NCBI GenBank assembly: GCA_037179515.1
Contig: JAXCGZ010015126.1
Span: 62,001 to 126,000, forward strand
Length of the DNA: 64,000 bases
Origin: Halocaridina rubra
Lineage: Eukaryota; Arthropoda; Malacostraca; Decapoda; Atyidae
Reading direction: 5' to 3'
Shown here: piece after piece, positions 1 to 12,117 of the stretch
Numbering within the stretch: position 1 is the stretch's first letter
Layout: every line of letters begins with the position of its first letter
Position numbers and translations under genes: made by a program
The notes under the pieces: model-generated
The model's input: only the letters and a program-made list of their open reading frames with translations
What the model was told of the DNA's origin: nothing
Database searches by the model: none

Positions 1-1
1 A

Positions 2-1775
2 GAGGCTACTGTTACTCATACCATGAACCCTCCTCCACTACCTCAGGCTCAACCGGCTGCAGCAACGCCAGAAGGAAAAGTATGTTATTTTCAGCATCAA
101 ACTTATGGGAACCTTGGTGGGACAGTGGTTAGAGCACTCTAGTTGGGAAGTGACAATCCTGTGTTCAAGATCACCGCAGGAAGTTAGAGAGGGCATCCAG
201 CCTTAATACCCCAGCTCCAACTTGTCCATATCCAACCCAGTGCAAATGGAGATTAATAGTGACATGTAAAACAAATTTCACTTCTGTGGAGTAAGAAGTC
301 TATTGTACTCGTAAATACCATTTCTTAATGTTGCTGTAAAAGTTTTTGCATTGAAAGTAATTTAAGAAGTGATGTTCAGATGCTAATATATTCATTGCTT
401 AATTGCCTGTCCATCTTTAAAACCTTTTTTGTGTAAATTTTAAAGCTAATAATAAACTTTACATCAGAAAATTAATATATTACTCCTAGGATGAGCATAT
501 TCCATATTTCATTATTCCTAATAATTTTTTCTTGCAGGAAAAGCCCAAGAAGAAATCTTTAACTGCATTTAGTTTTCCTTTGGGCAGCAGTTTTTACATG
601 GCTGGAGAGGCACTTGTGGATGGTATTTTGGTTCCTTCTGATACGAGGAAGGTTTGTATTTATAAACTGTAGAATTCATTGCATCCTATTTTGTTGCAGT
701 TGTTATTGCCTAAGCTGCTTGTCTGATCAGCCCCCAGTTGCAAAGTAAGGCCACTGCCAATCCCAGACTTTTCCACAGAGCTCTCAGGAAGTGTATTTTA
801 TGTAGTTTGCAGCTATGTCTTCCACTATGTGTTTGAACATATGCGGCAGCGTCTTATATTCTTGACAGGCTACATTGACAGAGTCATCCAGCCTCTTCTG
901 ATAGCTTAAAAGGGCTGGGTGGTACCCATATCGCAGCCTGGCATGCATGGTGTTAATTTCTGTCTGCTTCTGCTCTTTAGTTCATTGAATTTGTATAAAT
1001 TTTAAGGCATTAACCCCTTAACAGATTAAGTTTTTAGAACATTGCTTGTCAAATTGGATCTAATTCAAAATATAAGATTCTTAGACACCTTTAATCTTAA
1101 TTTAAACTCAACGATATGAAAAAAAAAAGGAATAAAAACTCAATTTGATGGCCATTTTCTGATCTATTATGAGTTATCTTGTAGATTTACATGCAATATG
1201 ATCTATTATGAGATACCTCGTATGGAACTGTTGGAGGTGTACAAACATATGCTGTAACACTAAAACAACTGCAGTCTCTGCTACCAGATGTTCGATAACA
1301 CGAGATAATTTGTAGAAACAAACAACAACACTTTGTATCACGAGATATTTTGTATTAGTCATAATTTAACATTTAACTTCTTCACAAGATATCTTGTGGA
1401 AAGTCCAAAATATTTAGAAAATAAGACCACGAGCTATCTCGGGTTAGTACGTTTAGGGGTTAGTTGGAATTTCCATTATTAATCATTCTTATTTCAAATG
1501 AGATGCTATATCCTGCAGAAAACAACAGGGTTACCAGAACTGTAACAAGAAAATATATATATGTGATTGGCAGCCCCATACTCCCCTAGCCCCAATAGTT
1601 GCTTCATATGGCACTCAAGAGATAGAAAAAAAGAATATAAAAAGTAAAATTATCTCCACACCCATAAAATATTATTTGTTTTCTTTTCCAGGTCATTACA
1701 AAGTGTCTACAAATATGCCGACAGCAGGAAACCATGTTGAATAACACGAAAGACTTTCCTGTTTTTAGATTGTAA
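2..1775 (+). CDS. 3' end of an unidentified gene, three phase-0 exons
   Basis: Exons at 2-79, 538-651 and 1692-1775 each hold whole codons (26, 38 and 27 plus a TAA stop) and are bounded by gtatgt/ttgcag and gtttgt/ttccag splice signals. The phase agreement across three exons makes this a real gene end rather than chance. The encoded C-terminus goes from a Pro/Ala/Gln-rich stretch to a short basic run (KPKKK), then a compact segment with FSFPLGSSFYMAGEALVDG, and ends in DFPVFRL. I do not recognise the family and assign no function. The first exon is cut by the window edge. The 5' two thirds of the gene lie outside, and an SINE copy sits in the first visible intron. Confidence 0.7.
113..272 (+). 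repeat. Repeat family A (tRNA-derived SINE), intronic copy
   Basis: Family A is the commonest dispersed repeat here. Read head to tail it has a tRNA-like start (tagcatagtggttagagcgctc, then a GGGTTCGAACC-like B box), a middle with aggaagggcatccagcctta, and a tail with ccccattcgaatggggatta ending near tgtgacataaa. This copy lies in the first visible intron of the unidentified left-end gene and keeps head, middle and a diverged tail. Confidence 0.7.
1150..1450. repeat. Cluster of near-palindromic cacgagatatcttgt motifs
   Basis: About six variants of a half-palindrome occur in 300 bases in both orientations, for example gagttatcttgtag, gagatacctcgta, cacgagatattttgta, cacaagatatcttgtgg and cacgagctatctcggg. 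They lie in the last intron of the left-end gene. They could be a decayed fold-back element; no function can be assigned. Confidence 0.4.
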
Positions 1776-1889
1776 GGTTGAATGTCTATATCTTGTTAGT
1801 ATATAAGGTAAGACTTTCTTAGGTATGTGTTCAATATGTGGGGTGATGTGCAGCCTTAGTAGTTGGTTTTATATTTTTTTTCTTAATTT

Positions 1890-2260
1890 TTAAAGGAGTT
1901 TCAGAGTGAAATGTCCTCTGAAAGAAATTGACAGAGTACTTTTGTTTTAGATTTTTTAGAAGGAAGCTTTCGAATGAAATGTCTTCTGACAGGAATTGGC
2001 AGAGAGTATTTTTTTAAAAAGGGAAATTAAAAGTGAAATGTCAATTGATAGGATTTGACTGAGTACTTTGTTTTAATTTTTTAAATGGGAAATTTTGATT
2101 AAAATGTCCTCTGAAAGAAGTGGACAGATTACATTGTATTTAATTTTTAAAAGTGAAATATAGGATGTCATATAAATTGAAACAAATTGATAGAGAGTAA
2201 ACTTTTAAGAGGGAAAGAAAGAGAGTAAACTTTTAAGAGGGAAAGAAATTGACAGAGATA
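1890..2260. repeat. Imperfect tandem repeat, unit about 70 bp
   Basis: Roughly five diverged units share a core like gtgaaatgtcctctgaaagaaattgacagagtac followed by a T-rich stretch and a ggaaa segment. The array starts about 115 bases after the stop of the left-end gene, so it may lie in its 3' UTR. A 25-base sub-unit is duplicated exactly near 2214-2245. Confidence 0.6.
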
Positions 2261-2459
2261 AACTGTTCTGAACTGAAACCATCCTTTTTGGTGTTGATGT
2301 CTAAATATGAGACGCAGAGATTAAGGAGTAAAATGACTATATGTGCATGAGAACTATGCAGTATATTGTACTGTTAGACTGAAATAATGCTACGTATATT
2401 TGGGTGGTTATGTAAAGCAGTTTTAATTATTACATAGGGGTAAAAGGTTCAGTGCATCG

Positions 2460-2617
2460 CTTCAGGTGTCGTAACTAGTCCCCATTCAAATGGAGGTGAA
2501 CATAAACATGTTGGAGTTATAAGGGGGATTAAACTTGGATTCCCTCCCTAGCATCCCTCATTGGGATCGAACCGCATCAGTAGCTCCCCGACTCATGCAC
2601 TCTACCACTGAGTAAAA
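2460..2617 (-). repeat. Repeat family A, minus-strand copy
   Basis: Tail (ccccattcaaatgg) first and tRNA-like head (ctaccactgag) last. It stands head to head with the next plus-strand copy. Confidence 0.6.
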
Positions 2618-2624
2618 AAGGGGG

Positions 2625-2763
2625 GATAGCACAGTGCTTAGAGTGTTCAAAACCTTTGTTTGATTAAACGTTGGTATTTAGGAAGGAAATCTATCTTTAA
2701 CCTCCAGCTCCAACCCGTCTTTATACACTCCCATTCGAATGGGGATTAATAGACAAAATGGCA
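2625..2763 (+). repeat. Repeat family A, plus-strand copy
   Basis: Starts with gatagcacagtgcttagagtg and ends with cccattcgaatggggattaatag. The middle is more diverged than in other copies. Confidence 0.6.
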
Positions 2764-2894
2764 AAATAAAAACAATAGCCAATGTTGAAAGGTGCTATGT
2801 ATTTTTTCAATTATGCTAGATTTAGTATTTGATACTAGTGTTATAGTTTTATAATGGTATTTTATATAGCCCAATATGAGTAATGTCATTATTT

Positions 2895-3215
2895 TATTAG
2901 TATTCATCAACTGAGTACAATGAATTTTTAAGCCCCACAATGGATGTTCATGGTTAAGCTGGCATTTTTAACTAAAAAGTACGATGAAGTTTTGTTATTG
3001 TGATTTTATATGCAGGGTAGTTCAATTTGTATATTTGAGTACAAAGCACAATGAATTTTAAATTTCTACACTGAATTTTTCTTGTTCAGTTTGTATTTTA
3101 ACTACAAAGTACAATGAATATTATATTTTACACTGAATTTTATAGTTCCGTTTTTAATTTCATCTACAAAGTACAATAAATTTTTTAGTGCTACATTGAA
3201 TGTTTAGAAATTAAT
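2895..3215. repeat. Imperfect tandem repeat, unit about 60-65 bp
   Basis: The core aactacaaagtacaatgaatttta recurs about five times, each followed by a ctacactgaattt segment and a T-rich linker. AT-rich and non-coding. Confidence 0.55.
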
Positions 3216-3536
3216 TTATTTTTTGAAGTCATAATTAGTTCTTTAGGTAAGCAAAGAACTTTTTTTTATTTGTATTTGTTAAATACTCAATCTTTTCATT
3301 GAACTTTGTGACCTGGAGGTTTTTTTTTTTTAATCAATAGTTTTGTCTGATATATTTAATGTTTATTTTATATTTAGCTATATATTCATTTCAGAACTTA
3401 AATTCTTTTAATTATTTGACCCATCAAGTTGTAATAAGAAAATTAGCTTTAAATATACTGGTATTTTGAACTTATTAAAAATTTTAGTATACAAACAAAT
3501 TCTATAGTGGAGATGACCAAAATTCAGTGCTTTTGT

Positions 3537-3700
3537 AATATGTATACATACACTTGCTGTAATCCCCTTGGAGGGTGGCTCAGTCAAAGCACACAAATTT
3601 GCCTCCTGAATAATGCTCTCTCTGACTCAGCCACCCCTATACAAAGGAAACTGCAGCTATTGTACATGAATGTAACGTATGTGTACTTACATATGTAAGG
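3537..3700. repeat. Inverted pair of repeat family B ends
   Basis: gctgtaatccccttggagggtggctcagtcaaagc at the left faces gactcagccaccc...gcagctattgtac on the right, as two opposed family B ends. Any translation here is a by-product. Confidence 0.5.
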
Positions 3701-3796
3701 TGTAAATGTGCCTTGATGAAGAAATGCAACAAACAATGCAAATAAGAGTAAGTTGTGTAAGCTGACCTACCAAAAAACTAATAATAAACCCCTGTG

Positions 3797-3960
3797 TTAT
3801 GTGTCACAATCATTCCCCAATCAAAGAGGGGTGGACACAGACATGTTTGAGCCTGGGGATCAAGGTTGGCTGCCCTTCCCCAAGACCGAGCGCTGGCACT
3901 GACCCCCCATTAGTCTCTTTTTGACTAGTGTCCACTTCTGCTTGGCAACTGTGGGTCCCC
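3797..3960 (-). repeat. Repeat family A, minus-strand copy
   Basis: Begins with gtgtcacaatcattcccca and runs through tggacacagacatgttt and ggctgcccttcc; the tRNA-like head is damaged. Confidence 0.55.
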
Positions 3961-4551
3961 TGAAAATTTTGTTAATAGCTGTGACAAATTAAGTAATTAT
4001 GAACGTTTTTTTGAGAAGTCGGTGATTAATTTTGAAATAGGATAGTTTGTAACTTTCGTGAGATATCAGAATTTGTCATTCTCTGTTTTCATCATTTTAC
4101 CTTTTGTAAGTGTGCACGGTTTTGTGTGTCAGAGTTAATTCCCATTTGAATGGGGGGGATACATATATGTTGGAGCTACCATGGCCTTATGTAAATAATC
4201 ACCAGAATAGACCCGAATCACTTACTTTGGTGGAATTCTACTCATAATGCACATCTTAGCCCTATGGACAATTTCATGTACTTGTAGCAGAGATTAAGAA
4301 TGGTTTTTTAAGTGTGGTTCTCCATTCTTTCAAACAAACTGAAGTGTTTGTCTTCAAAAATCCACAACCAAAAGTATGTTTTTATCTAGCTCTTCCACAT
4401 CTTGAGACAGCTTGGAAGTGTAGAGAAATGCATATTAAAGTTGTTATATATTAAAATTGTTTATTTCGTATAATATGTTTATTTATCTACCGGTATATAC
4501 AATATAGGATTTAATGCAATAAATACATTGGATTGACTCACTGATTTGACA

Positions 4552-4721
<170 letters not shown>

Positions 4722-5667
4722 TTGAAAGTGAACTCATTATGATTAAAAAAGATATTCTTGAGAATAACAAAATGGAAATAGTTTTTCCCCCAGTATAATA
4801 TCCACGTCAGTATTATTTATCATAAGAACAGCTGTCTACCATTCACATAAGTCATGCAAGTAAAGGATTCTGCATAATGTAACAAATTCATATTTGCCAT
4901 TTACATTATAGACAACCCTATTCAGAAAAGAATCAGTAGCAAAATTTCATACTCCATATTAATTTTATCTAGAGATATGGTAGAAAGATATTGTACCTAC
5001 TAAAAGGACAATATTAAATCCTCAAGATCTGCGAGGGCAGAAATATTTTAACTACTATTTCAGGATAGCTTAAACAATTACAATATTAAGAAAATTTGTA
5101 AAATATATTGCACTACCAGCAGGAAGTTGTTTAGCCAGAAGATGGTCCACTCTTGTACTCCACTGAGGCCTCTGGAGATGACGCTTTTTGTAAATTTTCA
5201 TGTTTCTTGTTTAAATACATATTGAAATCCAGTCTGCAATTGCAGATAAAATATATTAATTCTTTCTATTAAAATAAACTGAGATGGTCTGCGAATGTAC
5301 TGAGGAGGGATGAAGGGGTATGTTGGGAGATGGATGCTGAGGATAGAGGTGCCAGGCAGGAGAAGGGGAGGTGGGTATAAGATGTATATGGATTCAGTGA
5401 GGGAGCACATGGGGATGGAGGTGCCAGGCAGGAGGAGAGGTGGGCAAAGAGGAAATACTTTATTTTCTATATTGTAAAATTAAAGATTTTTATTAAACTC
5501 CATATAATACTTGAAATCCTTCAGCAAATAAAGGCATATAAATACGTAAATAAATATAACATTAGCTGATGCTGATTTATGCAAGCAATAACAAACAATT
5601 ACAATATAAAAATGTGTGCCAGGCCAAAGTAAAACACTATGTATGAGAGTGCTGTTGTTTACCGTTT

Positions 5668-5826
5668 TATTTGTCTATTAATCCCCATTCAAATGTGAAA
5701 GGAAACAAAGAATGGAACTGGAGAATTAAGGATGGATGCCCTTACTAACGCTCCCCAGAGGGCTTAAATGCAGGTTTGTCATTTCCAGGGTAGAGCGCTC
5801 AAACCACTATGCTACTGCGGTCCCCT
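5668..5826 (-). repeat. Repeat family A, well-preserved minus-strand copy
   Basis: One of the clearest copies. On the minus strand it begins with ggggaccgcagtagcatagtgg, a plausible tRNA A-box region, continues to gctctaccctggaaatgacaaacc, and ends with the cccattcaaatgtg tail. Confidence 0.65.
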
Positions 5827-5917
5827 CAGAATCTTTATAAGTGTAAGCTTTATAAAGGTAAAACTGCCCATCTGCTGTTCTCGTAAAATATATAAAGAAA
5901 GAACACATACATATACA

Positions 5918-6560
5918 ATAACCACAATCCCCCTGTAAGGGGGTGGCCAAATCAAAGCACACATTCACCAAAACCAAATATAACTCACTCCTTTTAGCTC
6001 CTTGGGAATAAAGGATTGCTACAATCCCCCACTCCCTACCCGCCTGCTTGGGTCAACCACAGGGTAAGTGGTCAAGGATCTTCTGGGAGAAATATTCAAA
6101 ATTATCCAATATAAATGCACTCACCAATAAATAACATTCCTCCCTATCAGCTTGCTTGGGTCACACACAAGTTAAGTGGTCAAGAATCTTGTGGAATAAA
6201 TATTCAAAATTTTCCAATATAGATGGGACTCGTCTATAATTTATATCCCTCCCTATCCACCTGCTGGATCATCCACAGAGTTAGATAGACAAATATCATC
6301 TGGCAGAAATATTTAAATTTTCTAATTCAGCTGCAACTCTCCTATAACATCCTTCCCTTCCTTCTTGCTTAGGTCATCCACACAGTCATTGGAGAAGGAT
6401 ATTCTGGGGATAATATTCAAAATTTTTCAGTACAGATGCGAATCACCTACGAATAACACCCCTCACTTGGGACACCCACTGGGCAGGTGGTCAAGGATCT
6501 TCTTGGAGAAATATTCAAAATGTTCTAAATTAGACTCACTCACTTATAAAGAACACTTAA
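5918..6560 (+). repeat. Repeat family B with a tandemly expanded 3' part
   Basis: Family B reads taaccacaatccccctgtaaggggg, gtggccaaatcaaagcacaca, then tagctccttgggaataaagg and ccacagggtaagtgg. Here its last part, from about 6040 (unit roughly 120 bp: a bipartite tcaaggatcttctgggagaaatattcaaaa core plus cctcccta...gcttgggtca), is repeated four to five times with divergence. No coding potential was found. Confidence 0.65.
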
Positions 6561-6837
6561 AAGAGCATCGTTAGGATTCTCCCAACTCCGTTCCTTTATT
6601 TTCTCCATGAACGTGTACATCATGCCAGAGAACTCAAGCTCTAATTTGGAGATCGTCTGCTCGAAGCTTTGGCTATCTTCATGGAAATCGGGTGCCGGTT
6701 CTGGGGATTCCTGTTTAATAAATTGTAAAATTTAAGAATACTTAAGATCACTATACACAAAAAAGATAACGAGCCAGCCACTGAAGTGATTCCTAAATAA
6801 TATATATTATTTTTTACATTTTGGGGTGGCAATGCAT

Positions 6838-6945
6838 TAAAGCTGGGGAATTATGTTGGCTATCCTTCCTAGCACCCCACAGTGGGCTCAAATGTGGGTC
6901 TATTGCTTCCCGAGTCAAGTGCTCTAACCACTACGCTACATCAGT
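6838..6945 (-). repeat. Repeat family A, minus-strand partial copy
   Basis: Lacks the tail but has agctggggaatta, ggctatccttcctagc and the head gctctaaccactacgctac. Confidence 0.55.
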
Positions 6946-7644
6946 AATGAATGTACAAATAATTACACTATATGCCAACCATGACTAATAAAGCAGTTAT
7001 CTGAATAAATAAAATTAATCTGCAACTGATATATTAGAAAAACTTTATCCTATACAAGTTTCCAAAGAACTTTAAACTTTAGTTACTATGCAATTTCAAT
7101 GATGGACAATGTATGGCAAATTGCAAAACTTATCTGTATAGAGACAGATTTCATAATCCCCCTTTATAAGAGGGGTGGATGAGTCAAAAACGTATGTAAA
7201 CAAAAATTAAAAAGATGTAGTTGAAATCTACAAGGGAAAGATGCATGAAAAATCATATCTAGAAAACTTAAAGGAAGAGGCCTTGAATAACTAACATTGA
7301 ACAAGAAATACATAAATTGCACAACAGTAATGAACTAATGTAATAATGTTTCATATAAATATCAATAAACCTCAAGCTTCAAATGGTACAACGTATAATT
7401 AGTGAAATAAGCATGTGCAAATTGGAGAGATAAGTGACTGACAATACTATTGAATTCGATACTACTTTAAACTGTGTACGTTCAAGGAAATTCAATTCAG
7501 TTTAGTATTCTCTCTCTGATTACTAATAAAAAATAGAGTATGTAATAAAGAAAAAAGGTAAAATGTAGTCCTCTCTTCCCTAAGTTATTTGAAATTAACA
7601 ATATGTTTTTTAATTATGAATCGATATATGGAAATATAAAGCAT

Positions 7645-7770
7645 ACATACAATAGCCACAAGCCATAATGAGGGTGACAAAGTCAAAGTGCACACACATT
7701 TATCAGAGTCCAAACATACTTCGAGCACTCCTCTTAGTTCCTTGGGGATGGAACTACCAACCATCAATTT
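7645..7770 (+). repeat. Repeat family B copy
   Basis: Recognised by tagccacaagccataatgaggg, caaagtcaaagtgcacacac and ctcttagttccttgggga. Confidence 0.55.
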
Positions 7771-8009
7771 TAGCTGCTCCTCCCATTGTCACCCCCCCAA
7801 AAAAAAAATCAATCAATCAATCAATACGTACCTCAATGAAGCTTGCAAAGCTGACACAAATACTGGTCAGTTTGGATATGATGCGGAGCAACTCAGGCGA
7901 AGTGAGCAAGCAGTCCTTCAGAACGCTATATATGAAGTCACTGTGTAAAACTAGCACCTCTTCCACGTTTTCAACCTGTAAAACGACGATAACAATTTTC
8001 AGTTTATAT

Positions 8010-8215
8010 ATACAATGGCTGGAATTCTTCCTGTAAGGAGGTGGCCGAGCCAAAGAACGCACATTCTCCATACGCCAAAATACTTTGATCCCTCCTCTTA
8101 GCTGTTTGGGGATATAAAAAAATGCAACAAATCCCCACCCCATTTCCCTGCACGAGTCATCCGCAGGTTAAGCAGGCAAATAGCTTTTGCCGGGAGTCTT
8201 ATTCTTGCAGACATG
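8010..8215 (+). repeat. Repeat family B copy next to the CR1 3' end
   Basis: Contains ctgtaaggaggtggccgagcc, ctcttagctgtttgggga and gtcatccgcaggttaagc, and stops about 15 bases before the 3' end of the CR1 element. Confidence 0.55.
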
Positions 8216-8396
8216 TGTTTTGTACTATTAAGAACATAAGAACATAAGAATAGAGGACACTGCAACATGCCTACTGGCACACTCGAGGCAGCTCCATTTT
8301 TGAATTGCATTTTCAGCATGTCTAACCTATTCTATTCTACTCTACTTATTTATTCTGTTTTTCTTTTTATGATTTTTCTAATAAGCACTAACCTAT

Positions 8397-10833
8397 TCAT
8401 ACCCACCCTACCTCTGTCATATGTCTATCTAATCTACATTTGAAGGTGTCTAAGGTATTAGCATTTACTATCATACTAGGAAGCTTGTTCCATGCATCAG
8501 CTACTCTATTACCAAACCAATTTTTTACCAATTTCCCTTCTGAACCTAAATTTATCAAGCTTAAATCCATTATTACGAGTTCTGGTTTGATCATGAATTT
8601 TTAAAACTTTAATAATATCTCCCTTGTTAATCCCTTTAAACCATTTATACACTTCAATCATATCCCCCCTAACTCTTCGCCTCTCTAGAGAATGTAGATT
8701 AAGTTTTTTTAATCTGTCCTCATATGGTAGATTTCTGATATTGTGTATCATCTTGGTCATTCTTCGTTGCACTCTCTCCAAGGATTCAATTTCCATTCTA
8801 TAATAGGGTGACCAGAATTGCACAGCATAATCTAAATGGGGCCTAACTAATGCAAGATAGAGCTGCAAAATAACTTTTTCCGTCCTATTGCTGACGCTTC
8901 TTGAGATAAATCCTAAAATTCTGTTTGCTTTATTTCTGACTGCTGTGCATTGCTCTCTTGGCTTAAGACTACTACTCACAAGAACTCCCAAATCCCTTTC
9001 ACACTGAGAACTCATGATTTCATGGTTATTTAGCTTATAACTAGTATTGTCTTTTATAGTACCCATTTTAACTACTTTACATTTTTCAACATTAAATTCC
9101 ATTTGCCATTTGTCCGACCATTCAGATAATCTATTTAGATCTTCCTGTAAAGCATGAATGTCTTCTTTTCCATTTATAGTTCTACCTATTTTAGTGTCGT
9201 CTGCGAATTTACTTAGGTTACTACTGATATCTGAATCCAGATCATTTAGATATACGATGAATAATAGAGGACCCAGTACCGAGCCTTGTGGTACCCCGCT
9301 TGTAACCGAGCCCCACTCTGATTTCTCTCCATTTATGCAAACCCTCTGTTTTCTGTCTTTTAACCATTGTTTGATCCATCTGAGCACAGCTCCTCCTATA
9401 CCATGAGCTTCCAGCTTTTTAACTAATCTTTTGTGAGGAACTCTATCAAAAGCTTTGCTAAAATCTAGATATATTGTATCATATTCTTTGCCACAATCTA
9501 CTGCCTCGTAAACTTCTGAATAAAAAGACAGTAAGTTTGTAAGGCACGAAAAACCCTTAAGAAACCCGTGTTGTGAAAGTTTTATCAGTCTGTGTAATTC
9601 TAGATGTGCCCTTATTTTATTTGCAATTATGGATTCTAGAATCTTACCCACTGTTGACGTTAAACTTACCGGCCTATAATTATTCTTTTTAACACGTTCT
9701 CCTTTTTTAAATATTGGTACCACATCTGCCAATTTCCACTCCATGGGTACCGATCCTAATTTTATTGAATTATTAAATAATGCAGTTAGAGGACAACTAA
9801 GCTCTTCCTTGCATTCCTTTAATATTCTAGCATATATTCCATCAGGTCCCGGAGATTTATGAGCCTTTAATTTATCTATTTCTTTTATTACCTCCTCTCT
9901 CGTAATATTTATTGAACTAAGTATATTATCGGGACTGTCTCTGTAAATGGATTCTACTTCCGGAATATTTTCCAAGTTTTCATTTGTAAATACAGATAAG
10001 AAATAATCATTTAAACATGTACACATCACTTTATCGTCATCTGTGATATGGCCATTGGCTACTTCAATTGGTCCGACTTTTTCCTTAAATTTTGTTTGAT
10101 AATGTTGATAAAACCCTTTAGGATTTTCTTTAGCTTCTCCTGCTATTCGAACTTCGTATTTTCTTTTCGACTCTCTAACTATCTTTTTAACTTCCCTGTT
10201 TAACTGTATATATTGCTGCCTCACCTGCTCTTCACCTCTTTTTAGTTTCCTGTATATTCCTCTTTTAATACCTATAAGATTCTTTATTCTATTGTTCATC
10301 CATTTAGGGTCATTTTTTCTTGATCTGCAATGTTTCATGGGAATATAGTCTCTCTGACTATTCTTAAGAGTCATGACAAAATTGTTATATTCCTCATCCA
10401 AATTTATATTAACTGACGGGCTGCTGTTCTTTCCTGTGAGAGAATTTAATGTATTGATCTTATCTTGTGATAATCCTTGGCATGTGGTACCCAAATTTCG
10501 GGGTAATCCGCTACCTGTGACCTGACCTGCTGGATTAACTACCCACATCTGTACCCCAGAAATCCCTTCCCATACCTCATTAGATAATTTAGTTTTTAAG
10601 CCCTCAAAATCTCCTGCTCTAAAGTTTGGAACAATATTCTTATTTTCCTTTATAGTTTCCTTGAAAATTATGTTAAATCTAATGGAATCATGGTCACTGT
10701 TGCCCAATTTTTCACCAACTTCTAAATTTGTAACCATATTCTCTCTATTACTAAGAACTAAATCTAGTGTATTCACCCCCCGTGTTGCTTCATGTACATG
10801 CTGAGAAAGGAAATTGTCTTCTACTACTTCCAA
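8397..10833 (-). pseudogene. CR1 ORF2, endonuclease C-terminus plus reverse transcriptase
   Basis: Residues 1-60 of the open frame hold the end of the endonuclease (TLDLVLSN, then NSDHDSI with the family's catalytic SDH). A linker follows, then reverse transcriptase: PGPDGIYARILK, NNYRPVSL, HGFLKGFSC, YLDFSKAFD, GVPQGSVLGPLLF and the catalytic FADDTKIG. The C-terminus (LVRPHLDYAVQFW, LERVQRRMTK) is the CR1-clade signature. A frameshift near 8.53 kb moves the last 50 residues (NWFGNRVADAWNKLP) into another frame, ending at 8397. The family copies its own RNA by target-primed reverse transcription; this copy cannot make a full protein. Confidence 0.9.
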
Positions 10834-10888
10834 AAACTCCTTAGAGCTACTATCACCTGTTATGGTTTCCCAGTTAATATGTCTAAAA

Positions 10889-11488
10889 TTAAAATCGCCT
10901 ACAATGCAAACTATTTGACCTGCTCACTTTAGAAATTTCATCGTATATAACTTGCGACTCTATATTATCTAGATCAGGTGGTCTGTAGACTACTCCTACA
11001 ACTAGACTTTCTATATTATTTTTAATTTCAACCCATAAGGTTTCTGAATTTAGATTTGTCTTAATTCCAGACTTAATGCAGCTTCTGAGGCTATCTTTAA
11101 TATACATAATTACCCCTCCCCCTCTTTTATCTGCACTACGATCAGCATTATAAAGTTTATATCCTGTAATTATGTACTCAGCTTTAAGGTGTTTGCTTTC
11201 TAATTTAATCCAACTTTCACTAATGCATATTATATCCGGTCTCTCACTACATACTATGGCTCTCAGTTCTTCTATCTTGTTACCTAAACTACGGCTATTT
11301 GTATAATATACTTTTAAACTTTCTCTAGCTTCACCCTTCTTGTGGCTATTCTTTTTGTTAATATTTGTTCTATGTAACAAATGGTTCTTATCCTTAGACT
11401 CCCAGTTATTTGACCCACTATTTACTGAACCCTTACTGACTAATTTCTCTGCACAAGTATTAATCATTTCATTATTTGTGTCTAACAA
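10889..11488 (-). pseudogene. CR1 ORF2, N-terminal half of the AP endonuclease
   Basis: Shows the early endonuclease motifs: YYTNSRSLGNKIEEL, RPDIICISESW (catalytic Glu), RGGGVIMYIKD and VGVVYRPPD. A frameshift near 10.90-10.92 kb separates it from the next motif GDFNFRHINWET, which is in the frame of the downstream segment. It overlaps the end of ORF1 by a few bases, a usual ORF1/ORF2 arrangement. Confidence 0.88.
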
Positions 11489-12117
11489 AACCCCCCTACC
11501 TCTCTGTCTATCATACCAGCCAATACCGAGACACCTGAATTAGAAAGATGCACTCCATCCCTTGCATACATATGCTTACGACTAGTGAAGTGATCCCACC
11601 CGTCTATAAAACCTATATTATTCTCCCGACAGAAGACTTTCATCCTAGCATTTACTCCTATAGCTCGAGACCACCACTCTGAACTTTGGCTAAGCCTAGG
11701 GAGAATACCACACATCACAGGAACTGCACCCCTTTTCCTAATCTTATCCAGGGCTTGTCTATACAACCTAATCAGCTCTTCACTTCTACCATCCTGCACG
11801 TCATTTCCCCCAGCTATCAAACAAACAACATCTTTTTTCTCAATCCAGCTATTTATTGACTCACCCACCTTCTTCATACCTGCTCCAGGGAAAAAATATT
11901 TTCCTCTAACTCTATGCCTGAGTTTCCTGTCTACATATCTGCATAGTGAATCCCCTACAATTACCAAAGAACGAGACTTATCCGGAGGATGGGTTACTCC
12001 GACCTTGGGAGACTTACCTAGGCTCTTGACCTGAGAGCTTTTCCCACTTCCATTTTTACGATCGCTGGAAGTGACTATTTCAAGTTCAGTCCCACAACAG
12101 GGAATTAGGAAGGGCAT
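11482..12117 (-). pseudogene. CR1 ORF1 with SGNH (GDSL-like) esterase domain, 5'-truncated
   Basis: The 211-residue frame carries the SGNH-hydrolase blocks in order: VIVGDSLCRY (block I nucleophile Ser), GAGMKKVG (block II Gly), AGGNDVQDG (block III Asn) and DGVHLSNSG (block V Asp/His). Esterase domains are known in ORF1 of part of the CR1 clade. The first dozen residues come from the adjacent family A SINE tail, so the true N-terminus is missing. The catalytic residues are all present. Confidence 0.88.

Larger units (their letters stand above)
8229..12097 (-). mobile_element. CR1-type LINE, nearly complete, two frameshifts
   Basis: A non-LTR retrotransposon read on the minus strand, about 3.9 kb. 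Order: esterase-type ORF1 (12.1-11.48 kb), AP-type endonuclease, reverse transcriptase with FADD box, CR1-like C-terminus, short 3' UTR. The 3' end (8230-8253) consists of an 8-base unit, TTCTTATG on the coding strand, repeated two to three times, as known for CR1 3' ends. The 5' end is truncated and abuts a family A tail at about 12.1 kb. Only two frame breaks were found, near 10.9 kb and 8.53 kb, so the insertion is fairly young. Confidence 0.9.
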
